Source: Magnetovibrio sp. | GTDB lineage: Bacteria; Pseudomonadota; Alphaproteobacteria; Rhodospirillales; Magnetovibrionaceae | Length of the DNA stretch: 64,000 bases | Direction: 5' to 3' | Assembly: GCF_036568125.1 (NCBI RefSeq) | Contig: NZ_DATCTF010000011.1 | Span: 62,001-126,000 of the forward strand | Shown here: positions 25,324 to 35,020 of the stretch, piece after piece | Numbering within the stretch: the first letter of the stretch is position 1 | How the letters are laid out: the number at the start of each line of letters is the position of its first letter | Program-made: the position numbers and the translations under genes | Notes under the pieces: generated by a model | Told to the model about the DNA's origin: nothing | Databases searched by the model: none | What the model saw: the letters and a program-made list of their open reading frames with translations, nothing else

Positions 25324-27364
25324 CGTTGTCATCATTCAAGCCCGCCTGGGCTCAACCCGTCTTCCCGGAAAAGTCCTCTTGGACCTGGGAAACCGCCCGG
25401 TTATCGCCTGGGGCATCGACGCTGCCCGGAAAATCCCCGGTGTCAGCAAGGTTGTCATCGCAACAACCGACCAGGACTCCGACGATCCGATTGTCGAGTG
25501 GTGCCAGAAAAATGACGTCGCCTGCCATCGTGGCCCCGAAAATGATGTCCTCAAGCGTTACGCCTTGGCTGCCCGGGCTGAAAACGCCGACAACATCCTG
25601 CGCATCACCTCCGATTGCCCATTGATCGATCCCCACGTTTGCGGGCAGGTCCTCGCTTTGCATCAGCGCACGGCGGCCGACTTCACCACCAACAACGATC
25701 CGCCGACGTGGCCAGATGGCCTGGATTGCGAAGTCATGACCCGCGAAGCATTGGAGACTGCGGACCGCGAGGCGACTCGTCCATCAGATCGCGAACACGT
25801 CGCGACCTTTATCCGCAACACACGAAATCGCTTTCACGTGGAAACGCTCATCTGTTCTTTGCCTGGTTTGAGCGCGGAACGCTGGACTCTCGACACACCT
25901 CAAGACCTCGATTTCCTGCGCGAAATCGCCGCACGTGTTCCCTGCGACACCCCATCGTTTGTGGATATTTTGAGCATCCTCGACAATGAGCCTGAGATCC
26001 GTGCGAAAAACGCCGGGCAGCAACGCGATGCAGGGTTGGCCAAATCCATCGCCGCCGAATCCCCCGACATTGAACGGTGTTTCGATGTTAGCAATGCAAT
26101 GCTGGAGCGGGCGAAGAAAGTTATTCCCTTAGGCTCGCAAACCTTCAGCAAATCTTGGCTGCAATTTCCGCGCAAAACTGCGCCGATGTTTTTGACCCAT
26201 GGGCAAGGCGCGCGCGTTTGGGACGTGGATGGCAACGAATACGTCGACTTGGTCTCCGGCCTGTTGCCGGTGCTGCTGGGCTATCGAGATGCCGATGTCG
26301 ACCAAGCCGTACGCAATCAACTAAACCAGGGCGTCAGCTTCAGCTTGTCGACCGAACTCGAAGTTCGGCTCGCAGAAGAATTGATCGATATGATCCCGTG
26401 TGCCGAAGCCGTGCGCTTCGGTAAAAACGGCACCGATGCGACATCTGCGGCGATCCGTATCGCACGCGCCAAAACCGGTCGCGACCGGGTGGCCGTCGGC
26501 GGGTACCACGGCTGGCAAGATTGGTATGTCGGCGTCACTACGCGCAACAAAGGCATCCCCAAAGCCGTATGTGAATTGACCCACAGCTTCCCCTTTAACA
26601 ATCTCGAAGCTCTTGACGCGCTGTTGAGCCAGTACCCCAACGAATTCGCGGCTATCATTCTCGAACCGGCTGGGGCCAATCTGCCGCAGGATGGCTATTT
26701 GAAAGCCGTGCGTGATCTCGCTCACCGCCACGGCGCATTGTTGGTTTTCGACGAAGTCGTCACCGGCTTTCGTTGGGCCGCAGGCGGTGCGCAGGAATAT
26801 TACGGCGTCACCCCCGACCTTTCCTCTTTCGGCAAAGCCCTCGGCAATGGCTTACCTATCGCGGCCGTGGTCGGACGCGCCGATATCATGAAGGAAATGG
26901 AAGAGGTCTTTTTCTCTTCGACCTTCGGCGGCGAAACCCTCTCTCTTGCAGCATCCTTGGCGGTCTTGAAAAAAATCAGAACCGAACCTGTCATCCCCCG
27001 TATTTGGGAAGTCGGCGGCCTGATCGCGGATCATGCCCGGGCAAGCATCCAACGCCTGGGGCTGGACAACGTCATCTCTCTGATCGGGGCTGCCCCTTGG
27101 ACCGTGCTGGCCTACAAGGACACAGAAACGACCCGCAAAGAAGCCATCAAGACGCTGTTCATACGTGAGATGCTCAAGGCTGGCGTACTCTTGAACGCCA
27201 GCAACAACGTCACCGCCGCGTTCACCGAAGGCGATATCGCTCGGGTGTTCGGCGCGTACGATTATGCTTTGGGCAACGTTGCCGATGCCCTTGAACGTGG
27301 TGACCTGGAAGCCCAACTCGGCGATCAGATCATCGAACCCGTTTTTTCCATTAGGTCCAACTAG
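25313..27364 (+). CDS. Fusion: SpsF-like cytidylyltransferase + class III (GSA-type) aminotransferase
   Basis: 683 residues in one uninterrupted frame from the ATG at 25313 (AGGTGG 10 nt upstream; a GTG at 25298 is the alternative). Residues about 4-240 are an SpsF/CTP_transf_3 nucleotidyltransferase: IIQARLGSTRLPGKVLLDLG, GPENDVLKRY, ITSDCPLIDP. Residues about 255-683 are a class III PLP aminotransferase like glutamate-1-semialdehyde aminomutase: VWDVDGNEYVDLVSGL, RFGKNGTDATSAAIR, VFDEVVTGFR and the Schiff-base Lys508 in SFGKALGNG. It probably activates and aminates sugar-acid intermediates of the same pathway. It is followed after 4 nt by the DegT gene. Confidence 0.88.
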   Translation: MANNVVIIQARLGSTRLPGKVLLDLGNRPVIAWGIDAARKIPGVSKVVIATTDQDSDDPIVEWCQKNDVACHRGPENDVLKRYALAARAENADNILRITSDCPLIDPHVCGQVLALHQRTAADFTTNNDPPTWPDGLDCEVMTREALETADREATRPSDREHVATFIRNTRNRFHVETLICSLPGLSAERWTLDTPQDLDFLREIAARVPCDTPSFVDILSILDNEPEIRAKNAGQQRDAGLAKSIAAESPDIERCFDVSNAMLERAKKVIPLGSQTFSKSWLQFPRKTAPMFLTHGQGARVWDVDGNEYVDLVSGLLPVLLGYRDADVDQAVRNQLNQGVSFSLSTELEVRLAEELIDMIPCAEAVRFGKNGTDATSAAIRIARAKTGRDRVAVGGYHGWQDWYVGVTTRNKGIPKAVCELTHSFPFNNLEALDALLSQYPNEFAAIILEPAGANLPQDGYLKAVRDLAHRHGALLVFDEVVTGFRWAAGGAQEYYGVTPDLSSFGKALGNGLPIAAVVGRADIMKEMEEVFFSSTFGGETLSLAASLAVLKKIRTEPVIPRIWEVGGLIADHARASIQRLGLDNVISLIGAAPWTVLAYKDTETTRKEAIKTLFIREMLKAGVLLNASNNVTAAFTEGDIARVFGAYDYALGNVADALERGDLEAQLGDQIIEPVFSIRSN

Positions 27365-27368
27365 TCCG

Positions 27369-28652
27369 ATGAGCAAGCTTGCCATACTTGGGGGTTCCCC
27401 AACCGTTACCGGTTCGGTTTCCCCCTTCATCACGGTCGGCGCCGAAGAACGTCAAGCCGTGTGTGACGTGATCGACAGCGGTTTGCTGTCTGGATTTTAC
27501 GGATCATGGAGCGAAGAGTTCTGGGGCGGGCCAAAAATAAAAGCCCTGGAAACAGCCTGGATCGAACGTTTCGGCTGCAAACACGCCGTATCCGTGAATT
27601 CCAATACCAGCGGCTTGATCGCTTGCATGGGCGCAATCGGCCTCACGCCGGGAGACGAAGTGATCGTACCGCCGTACACGATGTCGGCGACCGCAATGGC
27701 GCCTTTGTTTTACGGCGGCGTTCCGGTTTTTGCCGATATTCGCGACGATGACTTTTGTATCGATCCCAGCCAGGTCGAACGATTGATCAGCAACAAAACG
27801 CGCGCAATCATCGCCGTCAACCTGTTTGGTCATCCCGCCCGCATGCACGAATTGCGCAAGCTTGCCGATCAACATGGCATCCATCTCATTGAAGACAATG
27901 CCCAAGCCCCCACGGCCACAGAAGACGGCCGTTACACCGGCACCATCGGCCACATCGGTGTGTTTAGCCTCAATTGCCACAAACACATCCAAACCGGCGA
28001 AGGCGGAATATGCACTACCGATGACGACGACCTGGCGCTACGCCTGCAAATGATCCGCAATCACGGTGAAAATGTCGTCAGGGACACAAATACGGCCGAT
28101 ATCACCAACCTCATCGGTCAAAACTACCGCATGACTGAATTGAGTGCCGCTGTCGGCGTGGAGCAATTGAAGAAAACCGATCAATTGATCACTCCGCGGA
28201 TCGAATTGGCCGAATATCTCAGTGCCGGCATTGGTGGCTTGAGCGGCTTGACCGTCCCCCAGGTGCGGGACGGCTGTCGACACGTCTATTACGTTTGGGC
28301 GTTGCGCATGGATCCTGATGTGCTGGGCATCTCCAGGGCGACTTTTGTCAAGGCCTTGGCTGCGGAAGGTGTCAGGGTCTCGCCGGGATACTTGTCGCCC
28401 TTGTATAAGCTGCCGGTATTTCAGAACCGCCACGCCATCGGAAACGCGGGCTTTCCATTCACATTGTCCGATCGCACATATGAGAATGTCTCCTGCCCTG
28501 TTGTAGAACGATTGCAAAATCACGAACTCATCATGTTCGAAATTTGTGCTTACGACTATTCGGATGAACAAAAAGCTCAGATCGTCGCTGCAGTGCATAA
28601 GGTGCATGACAACTTGGCTCAACTTCAAGATCTGGATTTGGCTGAACAATGA
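27369..28652 (+). CDS. DegT/DnrJ/EryC1/StrS family PLP aminotransferase
   Basis: 427 residues. The start [15 protein letters not shown] is typical of the StsC/AHBA-synthase branch. It has [52 protein letters not shown] and the Lys motif [15 protein letters not shown]. It aminates a keto sugar or cyclitol using glutamate or glutamine. It could serve as the LegC-type aminotransferase of the second nonulosonate, or aminate a product of the adjacent Gfo/Idh enzymes. It overlaps pseI by 4 nt. Substrate assignment is inference only. Confidence 0.87.
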   Translation: MSKLAILGGSPTVTGSVSPFITVGAEERQAVCDVIDSGLLSGFYGSWSEEFWGGPKIKALETAWIERFGCKHAVSVNSNTSGLIACMGAIGLTPGDEVIVPPYTMSATAMAPLFYGGVPVFADIRDDDFCIDPSQVERLISNKTRAIIAVNLFGHPARMHELRKLADQHGIHLIEDNAQAPTATEDGRYTGTIGHIGVFSLNCHKHIQTGEGGICTTDDDDLALRLQMIRNHGENVVRDTNTADITNLIGQNYRMTELSAAVGVEQLKKTDQLITPRIELAEYLSAGIGGLSGLTVPQVRDGCRHVYYVWALRMDPDVLGISRATFVKALAAEGVRVSPGYLSPLYKLPVFQNRHAIGNAGFPFTLSDRTYENVSCPVVERLQNHELIMFEICAYDYSDEQKAQIVAAVHKVHDNLAQLQDLDLAEQ

Positions 28653-29698
28653 AAGATACTGTTGTCATCAACGGTCGCAAAATCGGACCGGCGCATCCTC
28701 CATATGTCATCGCCGAAATGTCAGGCAATCATCTCGGCGATATCAATCATGCATTTTCCATCATGGAGGCAGCCAAAGCGGCAGGCGCGGACGCCATCAA
28801 GTTGCAGACATATACGGCCGACACCATCACCATCAAACATGACGGCCCAGAATTCACCATCCACGGTGGCTTATGGGATGGACGTACGCTGCACGATCTT
28901 TACGACGAGGCACATACTCCATGGGAATGGCACGAAGCATTATTTGCCAAAGCCAAGGAACTGGACATTACGACTTTCAGTTCCCCGTTCGACCACACCG
29001 CTGTCGACTTTCTGGAACAGCTCGGATGCCCTGCATATAAAATCGCATCGTTCGAAATCGTCGACCATCCCCTCATTGAAAAGTGCGCCGAAACCGGCAA
29101 GCCGTTGATCATGTCCACAGGCATGGCCAACGCCGATGAAATCGAAGCCGCCGTAAAGGTTGCCCGCAATGTCGGATGCGAAGACCTCATCTTGCTCCAT
29201 TGCACCAGCGGTTACCCCACGCCGGTGGACGATTGCAATTTGCTAACCATTCCCGACATGTCCAAGAGATATGATGTTTTAACCGGCTTGTCCGACCACA
29301 CTCACGGCTCTGCCGTTCCGCTGGCCGCGATCGCCTTAGGCGCAGTGGTCGTGGAAAAACACCTGACGCTCAAGCGTGCCGATGGCGGTCCCGACGCCGC
29401 GTTCTCTCTTGAACCAGACGAACTGAAGACACTCACCGAGGGCTGCGCAATCGCCTTCCAGGCCCTAGGTCACGTGAACTACGATCTTAAGCCATCCGAA
29501 CAAGCGAGTTTGATTTTTCGCCGATCCCTCTACGCCGTCGAAAACATCGAGGCCGGGGAAGAGCTGACCGAACGCAATGTTCGTTCGATCCGTCCGTCAC
29601 TGGGATTGGCTCCATCCCACCTCAAGGATGTCATTGGTCGTAGGGCATCGCAGGACATCGCATATGGAACGCCACTGGCCTGGAACCTGATCGAGTGA
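28649..29698 (+). CDS. pseI: Pseudaminic acid synthase (NeuB family)
   Basis: 349 residues. The NeuB TIM barrel has [75 protein letters not shown] and [12 protein letters not shown]-terminal SAF (antifreeze-like) domain runs [15 protein letters not shown]...[11 protein letters not shown]. The MSGNH and [14 protein letters not shown] segments are characteristic of PseI rather than NeuB. It condenses 6-deoxy-AltdiNAc with phosphoenolpyruvate to pseudaminic acid. It is translationally coupled on both sides by 4-nt overlaps. Confidence 0.92.
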   Translation: MKDTVVINGRKIGPAHPPYVIAEMSGNHLGDINHAFSIMEAAKAAGADAIKLQTYTADTITIKHDGPEFTIHGGLWDGRTLHDLYDEAHTPWEWHEALFAKAKELDITTFSSPFDHTAVDFLEQLGCPAYKIASFEIVDHPLIEKCAETGKPLIMSTGMANADEIEAAVKVARNVGCEDLILLHCTSGYPTPVDDCNLLTIPDMSKRYDVLTGLSDHTHGSAVPLAAIALGAVVVEKHLTLKRADGGPDAAFSLEPDELKTLTEGCAIAFQALGHVNYDLKPSEQASLIFRRSLYAVENIEAGEELTERNVRSIRPSLGLAPSHLKDVIGRRASQDIAYGTPLAWNLIE

Positions 29699-30438
29699 GC
29701 AAGTCGCCGAAAATATGCGCAACCATCGAAGCGCGCATGACATCATCGCGTCTACCGGGAAAAGTCCTCAAGCCGATCCAGGACAAGCCCGTACTGGAGT
29801 TGATGGTCGAACGATTAAAACAGGTGCCATCCTTGGACGGCATCATTCTCGCCACGACCACCAATGCAGACGACGAACCGCTGGTTGATTTGGCATCGCG
29901 CCTCGGCATCGATTGCTATCGCGGCAGTGAAGACGATGTCTTACAACGCGTTCTGGGTGCAGCCCAAAGCCATGGCGCGGACGTCATCGTCGAAACGCTT
30001 GGCGATTGCCCGCTGATCGATCCGGCGCTGGTCGAGCAATGCGTGCAGGAGTGGAACAAAGGCGACGTCGATCATGTCTGCAACTTTCATCCCTATACCT
30101 ATCCCATCGGCATGGAAATCGAGGTCTTTGCCACTGACGTCCTTGCTGACGTGGCGCGCAGAACCGATGATCCGGCGCACCATGAACATGTGACCACGTT
30201 TATTTGGGAACACCCCGACCTGTATCGTCTGCGCAGTGTACAAGGACCGCCGGAGCTGTCTGCGCCTGACATCCACATCACACTCGACACCCAAAACGAT
30301 TTCGAGTTGATCAAAAGCATTTTCGATGCCCTGTACCCCAACAACCCCGCTTTTGATTTGGGGGATATCCTCACCCTATTGCGAAATCGCCCCGAACTGT
30401 TGAACCTGGTGAAAGACGTTCATCGCAATGTCTTCTGA
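29695..30438 (+). CDS. SpsF-like cytidylyltransferase
   Basis: 247 residues with a GTG start overlapping the pseI stop. The nucleotidyltransferase motifs are [33 protein letters not shown] and [10 protein letters not shown], plus the acidic pair near [11 protein letters not shown]. It is homologous to the N-terminal domain of the 25313 fusion. It follows pseI directly, so it is a candidate for making the CMP-pseudaminate (the PseF role), although classical PseF resembles the NeuA type at 40032 more closely. It overlaps the next oxidoreductase gene by 11 nt. Confidence 0.85.
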   Translation: MSKSPKICATIEARMTSSRLPGKVLKPIQDKPVLELMVERLKQVPSLDGIILATTTNADDEPLVDLASRLGIDCYRGSEDDVLQRVLGAAQSHGADVIVETLGDCPLIDPALVEQCVQEWNKGDVDHVCNFHPYTYPIGMEIEVFATDVLADVARRTDDPAHHEHVTTFIWEHPDLYRLRSVQGPPELSAPDIHITLDTQNDFELIKSIFDALYPNNPAFDLGDILTLLRNRPELLNLVKDVHRNVF

Positions 30439-31396
30439 CGTGTTGAATGCGATTATCATAGGCTGTGGCCGCATCGGCGGCGGCGACAAGACCTTTTCCC
30501 ATGCCGCGGCTTACAGCGCTCACGCCGGCTATCGTCTTATCGGCTGCGTTGAACGCAATGACGAGACCCGTACCCACTTCATGGATCAGTGGAAGGTCAA
30601 CCAGGGCTTTTCATCCATTGAAGAACTTATTGAAAGCAATATCGTTTTCGACGTTGCCAGCATTTGCACACCAACGCCATTTCATGCGGAAGCGCTAACG
30701 AAATTGCTTGATACAAATGTACGCGCGGTCTTTTGCGAAAAACCCCTGACCGACGATCTTGGCCAAGCTCAAGCCTTAACCGCAGCTTACGCCCATCGCA
30801 ACATCGCCTTGGCCGTCAACTACCACCGGCGTTGGGACTCATCGATGCAAACGCTGAAACGCGAATTGAGTGATGGCGAATGGGGACGCGTTTTATCGAT
30901 TTCGGCACACTACATGAAGGGCCTTTTCAACAGCGGCAGTCACATGTTGGATTTGATCTCCGCATTGGTCGGTCCTTTACGCCCGGTAAGCGCGATACGC
31001 AGCTGCGATGGCTTTGGCCCAAACGATCCGACGATCGATGCCGTTCTCAAAACACCCGATCAAACCATCGTTCATTTGATGGGCATCGAGGCCCATGCTC
31101 ATTTTATGTTCGAGGTCACAATCGTCACCGAACGGGGCGTCATCGCTATTGAGGACGCAGGCTTTCGCATCAGAACCCGACGCGTCCAAGATGATCCGAT
31201 GTTCGCCAACGATCGCAACCTGGACGAAGGTCAATTCACGTCGACCGCTCAAGACAATGCTTTCGCCGCGGCCGTGGATAATATCCGCAATGCCGTTTTG
31301 CACGCAGAGCCGATCAAGTGTGATGGTGAAACGGCTTTGCAAACGCAAGTCCTGTGCACCACCCTCTTGGATATGAGCACGCGCGCCCAAGCGTAA
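30428..31396 (+). CDS. Gfo/Idh/MocA family oxidoreductase (second copy)
   Basis: 322 residues. The Rossmann motif is IIGCGRIGGG near residue 9, then ICTPTPFHAEAL, FCEKPLTDDL (EKP motif) and ALAVNYHRRWD. C-terminally it has NSGSHMLDLI, with the conserved His region. It has the same length as the protein at 24355 but diverges in sequence, so the two flank the fusion-DegT-PseI-SpsF block. Each is next to a cytidylyltransferase, which suggests oxidoreduction of sugars before or after activation. The substrate is unknown. Confidence 0.85.
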   Translation: MSSDVLNAIIIGCGRIGGGDKTFSHAAAYSAHAGYRLIGCVERNDETRTHFMDQWKVNQGFSSIEELIESNIVFDVASICTPTPFHAEALTKLLDTNVRAVFCEKPLTDDLGQAQALTAAYAHRNIALAVNYHRRWDSSMQTLKRELSDGEWGRVLSISAHYMKGLFNSGSHMLDLISALVGPLRPVSAIRSCDGFGPNDPTIDAVLKTPDQTIVHLMGIEAHAHFMFEVTIVTERGVIAIEDAGFRIRTRRVQDDPMFANDRNLDEGQFTSTAQDNAFAAAVDNIRNAVLHAEPIKCDGETALQTQVLCTTLLDMSTRAQA

Positions 31397-31405
31397 AACA
31401 CCCAG

Positions 31406-32548
31406 ATGACCAACCGAACCGAGTCCCCCCGCATCTTGGTTGCCGCGCACGATCCCGGTGGCGGAAATATGCTGCTCCCCATCATCACGCAGTTACAGCG
31501 GACAAACGCGAACGTACATCTGTGCGCTCATGGACCGAGCGCCCAATTATGGCGTGCTGAAGGTTGGTCCGTGTCATCATCGTTTGAAACATGCGAATCT
31601 GTCTTCAGTTTCGTTGAGGACTTTCAACCAGACCTCGTCCTTACGGGAACCAGCATCGCCGTCGGTGACGGTTATCGCGCGGACCTTGAGATCGATTTTT
31701 GCCAAGCCGCCAAAGACAAAGAGATCCCCACAGCTGCGGGCATTGACGCCCGGATGAATTTACAGGCTCGATTCACGCACACCGGAACCGGTGCGTTGGT
31801 CGTACCAGACGACCTTTGCGCGCCTGACCAATGGACTCGAGACCAACTCGCCAAAGAAGCTTGGTGCACTGCCCGCATCCACACGGTTGGACAGCCACAC
31901 TTGGAGCGCGTCATAAAAAATATTCGTGAAAGCCGAAATAAAATTCCTTCGAACGCCCGTCCCCTGATGGTCTTTTTTTCCGAGCCGGTGGGGCTTGGCA
32001 TCACCGAAGAGCAGCACCCCGGCTTCACCCAATACGAGGTCGTCAAACTGTTGTTGCACTCTTTGTCCGGTTTAGCGATTGATCTCTTGATCCAACCTCA
32101 TCCCTTGGAAAATAGTGCCGACTGGCGGACCTTTCTCGAGAGCGTGGATATCTCGCCACCTTTGCAAGTCGATGTTTCAACGCAGACGACACCGGCACTC
32201 CAAACCCATGCCGATGTGATTTTCGGCATCGGCTCCATTGCGTTGATCGAGACCGCGATGGCCGGGATCCCGACGGCGGCCTTGCAACCCAATCGGAAAC
32301 ACTCCGTCAACCCGCGCATTGACGCCATGAGCAACATCCAGAAATTCTATAGCCGTGACGGAATCGAGGGTGCCGTGCGCACATTCGCAACCACGTGCAC
32401 CGCGCCTGTTTCCGATCCCATTTTAGCCGCAGAAATTTCTCACAGCTGCGAACGCTTTCTTTCCGTTATTGCGGCCATATTGCGTGAGACCTGTCCACAT
32501 AAACCCCTGCAATCGCCAACAGCTGGTTCCCTTGAGCTTCAATCATGA
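31406..32548 (+). CDS. GT-B-fold glycosyltransferase-like protein, function unknown
   Basis: 380 residues, which I do not recognise as a named family. The first half starts ILVAAHDPGGGNMLLPIITQL with FQPDLVLTGTSIAVGDGYRADLEI, a Rossmann-like beginning. The second half has LLIQPHPLENSADW and ADVIFGIGSIALIETAMAGIPTAALQP, like the nucleotide-binding half of GT-B transferases or CDP-glycerol-type transferases. There is no signal peptide or membrane helix. It overlaps the formyltransferase gene by 4 nt, so the pair probably acts on one sugar. It may be a transferase or an epimerase-like enzyme. Confidence 0.55.
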   Translation: MTNRTESPRILVAAHDPGGGNMLLPIITQLQRTNANVHLCAHGPSAQLWRAEGWSVSSSFETCESVFSFVEDFQPDLVLTGTSIAVGDGYRADLEIDFCQAAKDKEIPTAAGIDARMNLQARFTHTGTGALVVPDDLCAPDQWTRDQLAKEAWCTARIHTVGQPHLERVIKNIRESRNKIPSNARPLMVFFSEPVGLGITEEQHPGFTQYEVVKLLLHSLSGLAIDLLIQPHPLENSADWRTFLESVDISPPLQVDVSTQTTPALQTHADVIFGIGSIALIETAMAGIPTAALQPNRKHSVNPRIDAMSNIQKFYSRDGIEGAVRTFATTCTAPVSDPILAAEISHSCERFLSVIAAILRETCPHKPLQSPTAGSLELQS

Positions 32549-33315
32549 GCCATCCTAAAACACCCCAGAGACGCTTGCGCGTTGGCCTGTTGATGACTGT
32601 CGATGCTCCTATGGGAGGCTATGTCATTCAGGCGATGCTGGAGCGCGGCGTCACAATTGACGCCCTGATATTCGATTCAAAAATAATCTCACAAGTCGAT
32701 TTGGATCTTCATGAAGAACGTACCGGCGGCCGTCTACCGCCGATAGGACTGCACACTTTCGAACATCATAAGATTCCAGGATACTTTGTCGCCAACCACA
32801 ACTCAGCAGCCACGCTTTCTTTGCTGGAGCAGCTAGATTTAGACATTCTTGTCAATGCAGGAACGCCGCGAATTCTCAAGAACCCAATCCTCAATGCCCC
32901 GCGCATTGGTGTTTTGAATTGCCATCCAGGCCTTCTACCGCACTATCGGGGATGCAGTTGCGTCGAGTGGGCGATCTTCAACGACGAACCGGTGGGTAAT
33001 TCCGTTCATCTCATGACCGAGGAAATCGACGAAGGTGACGTGCTGATGACCGAGCCTTTGTCGTTTGCCTCTGACGCCACCTATCAAGATATTCGCATAG
33101 GCGTTTATCAAGCCGGATTTGAATTGCTGGCCGAGGCCACCCACAAACTCAACACCTTCGTCTTGGATCGTGCATCGTTCAAACCTCAAGATGAGGGCCG
33201 ATACTACGGACCCATCGATGAGGACAGCATGGCCGAGGTCCTGACAAAAGTGCGCGAGGGACGTTACCAATATCAATCCCTCTCAGCCTCCAATCCGCCA
33301 CCAAAGAGTCAATAG
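32545..33315 (+). CDS. Formyltransferase-family protein (Formyl_trans_N fold)
   Basis: 256 residues. The 10-formyl-THF transferase core is recognisable: LDILVNAGTPRILKNPIL, then GVLNCHPGLLPHYRGCSCVEWAI with the catalytic Asn and His, and HLMTEEIDEGDVLM with the catalytic Asp. Relatives formylate amino sugars such as dTDP-Qui4N or Kdo-linked sugars, or Met-tRNA. In this locus an N-formyl amino sugar is the natural inference. It lacks the C-terminal domain of Fmt. It lies between two GT-B-like genes, with a 4-nt overlap upstream and 6 nt downstream. Confidence 0.82.
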   Translation: MSHPKTPQRRLRVGLLMTVDAPMGGYVIQAMLERGVTIDALIFDSKIISQVDLDLHEERTGGRLPPIGLHTFEHHKIPGYFVANHNSAATLSLLEQLDLDILVNAGTPRILKNPILNAPRIGVLNCHPGLLPHYRGCSCVEWAIFNDEPVGNSVHLMTEEIDEGDVLMTEPLSFASDATYQDIRIGVYQAGFELLAEATHKLNTFVLDRASFKPQDEGRYYGPIDEDSMAEVLTKVREGRYQYQSLSASNPPPKSQ

Positions 33316-33321
33316 CGCCCG

Positions 33322-34992
33322 ATGGACAGAACATCTTCACACGGGCTCCCGTCCCTACTTAGCCGCTTCGAGGTCCACGCCAAGAAAGCTGTCGCGTACG
33401 CACAGATCGAGGCAAAACGCATCCTCGACCGCCAAGCGCGCGCCGAACGTCTACGTGCTATTGAAAGCATGAACGCCATCGAGCCTCTCTCTCAAGAGCC
33501 ACTCGCGAAATGTGTGCTTATCGATGGGATGTTCGATAATCCGAACCTATGGCTGCGATTTAGCTTGATCCGCGCGGCACTGGGCTTAAAGCATGCCCGT
33601 GAAATTGGCTTGGTTGGTCCCCATAACACCAAAAATGCCATTTTGACTTTCAAGAAATTCGGCATTCCCGATTCCGATATTGTCAGGGTGGACGCCGTGA
33701 ACCAAGATCACGCGGCGGCACGGCACATTGTCCACGAACTCTTGGCGCAAACGCGAACCGCTGCAGATATTTTAAATTGGCAAATGCCCCACGGGTATCC
33801 AACCACTACGACGTACGACATTCTGCTCAAACGTCAACGCAAGGCGCAGGTGGACCTCACCGATCCACTACTTGAAGACCACTTGCTGGAAATTGTCGAA
33901 GCCCTGCAATCCGCCCAAACGATCTTGGACACCTATCAGCCCGATCTCCTGTTGCTGTCCCACGCCATCACGCCACGGGATTCCGCACTTGCTTGGTTGG
34001 GGCAGTTACGTGGCATAGATAGCATCATCATGTACGGCAACTACGGCACTCCGCGATATTGGCGCGTGCACAATGCCACCGATTTCACGCACTCAGCGCT
34101 GTATCCGACTTTGTCTGAACTCGATGCCCTGCCCAGTGAGATGATCGAACGGCTAAGACGCTGCGGAGCAGAACATCTGGAACGGCGTTTCCAGGGCCAA
34201 ACAAACGATATTGGCGCCACTTATGCCTTTCAGAAAAATATCGCAAAAGTATCACGTCAAGAATTAGCGAACGTGTATGGATGGACCACTGACCGTCCTG
34301 TGGTCACTGTTTACGCCTCAAACTGGTTCGATTATCCGCATGGATGCGGGATGTCCCTGTTTCTCGATTTTCTCGATTGGATTCAGACAACCCTGGACTG
34401 CGCAAAGGCGAATGACGATGTTTACTGGATTTTCAAACCGCACCCCTGCGACAAGTGGTATGGTGGGGTCACGCTGAAAGATCTGATGCCGGAAAGTATT
34501 CCGCCACACATGATCCTCGCCCACGAAGATTGGAATGCTCTTGACGTTATGAATATGACGGATGCCATTGTCACCTATCACGGCACCGCCGGCATCGAAT
34601 ACGCCACCATCGAGAAACCTGTTTTGGTCGCAGATCGGGGTTGGTACGATCAGGCCGGTTTCGTTCTTCGCCCCGATAGCAGGACACAATACCAAGAGTT
34701 TCTATCGCAACCGTGGTGGAATGAAATCGATGTAAAAACCGCCAAGGCCCGGGCAGATGTGTTTGCCGGTTTGTATTTCGGTGTTCCGGAGTGGCAAGAC
34801 GACTTTATGATGAAAGACGATTCACAAAGCCAAAATTTGATGAAGCATATCCCCGATCTGCTTGGCAACAACACAGCGGCGCTCGCGACTGAACTGGGAA
34901 CCATCCAACGCTGGTACTTCACATCTCATGGCCAGTACCACACGTACAAAATGTTTTCGGCAAGCTCCTTTAAATCCTCAGCAGCGACCTGA
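33322..34992 (+). CDS. Capsule-type glycosyltransferase-like protein (GT-B), function unknown
   Basis: 556 residues. No family is certain. The C-terminal half has TVYASNWFDYPHG, WIFKPHPCDKWYG and TYHGTAGIEYATIEKPVLVADRGWY. These are motifs like those of KpsS/LipB or Kdo-type capsule transferases, where the HP and HGT..E elements bind the activated sugar. The N-terminal 60 residues are a charged helix (possible coiled coil). No membrane segment was seen. In a locus making nonulosonic acids it could transfer a CMP-sugar. It precedes the ABC transporter gene by 28 nt. Confidence 0.55.
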   Translation: MDRTSSHGLPSLLSRFEVHAKKAVAYAQIEAKRILDRQARAERLRAIESMNAIEPLSQEPLAKCVLIDGMFDNPNLWLRFSLIRAALGLKHAREIGLVGPHNTKNAILTFKKFGIPDSDIVRVDAVNQDHAAARHIVHELLAQTRTAADILNWQMPHGYPTTTTYDILLKRQRKAQVDLTDPLLEDHLLEIVEALQSAQTILDTYQPDLLLLSHAITPRDSALAWLGQLRGIDSIIMYGNYGTPRYWRVHNATDFTHSALYPTLSELDALPSEMIERLRRCGAEHLERRFQGQTNDIGATYAFQKNIAKVSRQELANVYGWTTDRPVVTVYASNWFDYPHGCGMSLFLDFLDWIQTTLDCAKANDDVYWIFKPHPCDKWYGGVTLKDLMPESIPPHMILAHEDWNALDVMNMTDAIVTYHGTAGIEYATIEKPVLVADRGWYDQAGFVLRPDSRTQYQEFLSQPWWNEIDVKTAKARADVFAGLYFGVPEWQDDFMMKDDSQSQNLMKHIPDLLGNNTAALATELGTIQRWYFTSHGQYHTYKMFSASSFKSSAAT

Positions 34993-35020
34993 CGCCCCCC
35001 CTCCATAGGCATCTTCAAAC

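Noticed and set aside
25313-27364. Possible sequencing error merging two genes
   Set aside because: The frame is continuous, the linker of roughly 20 residues is plausible, and no start codon with a ribosome-binding site is visible at the domain boundary. I treat it as a real fusion.
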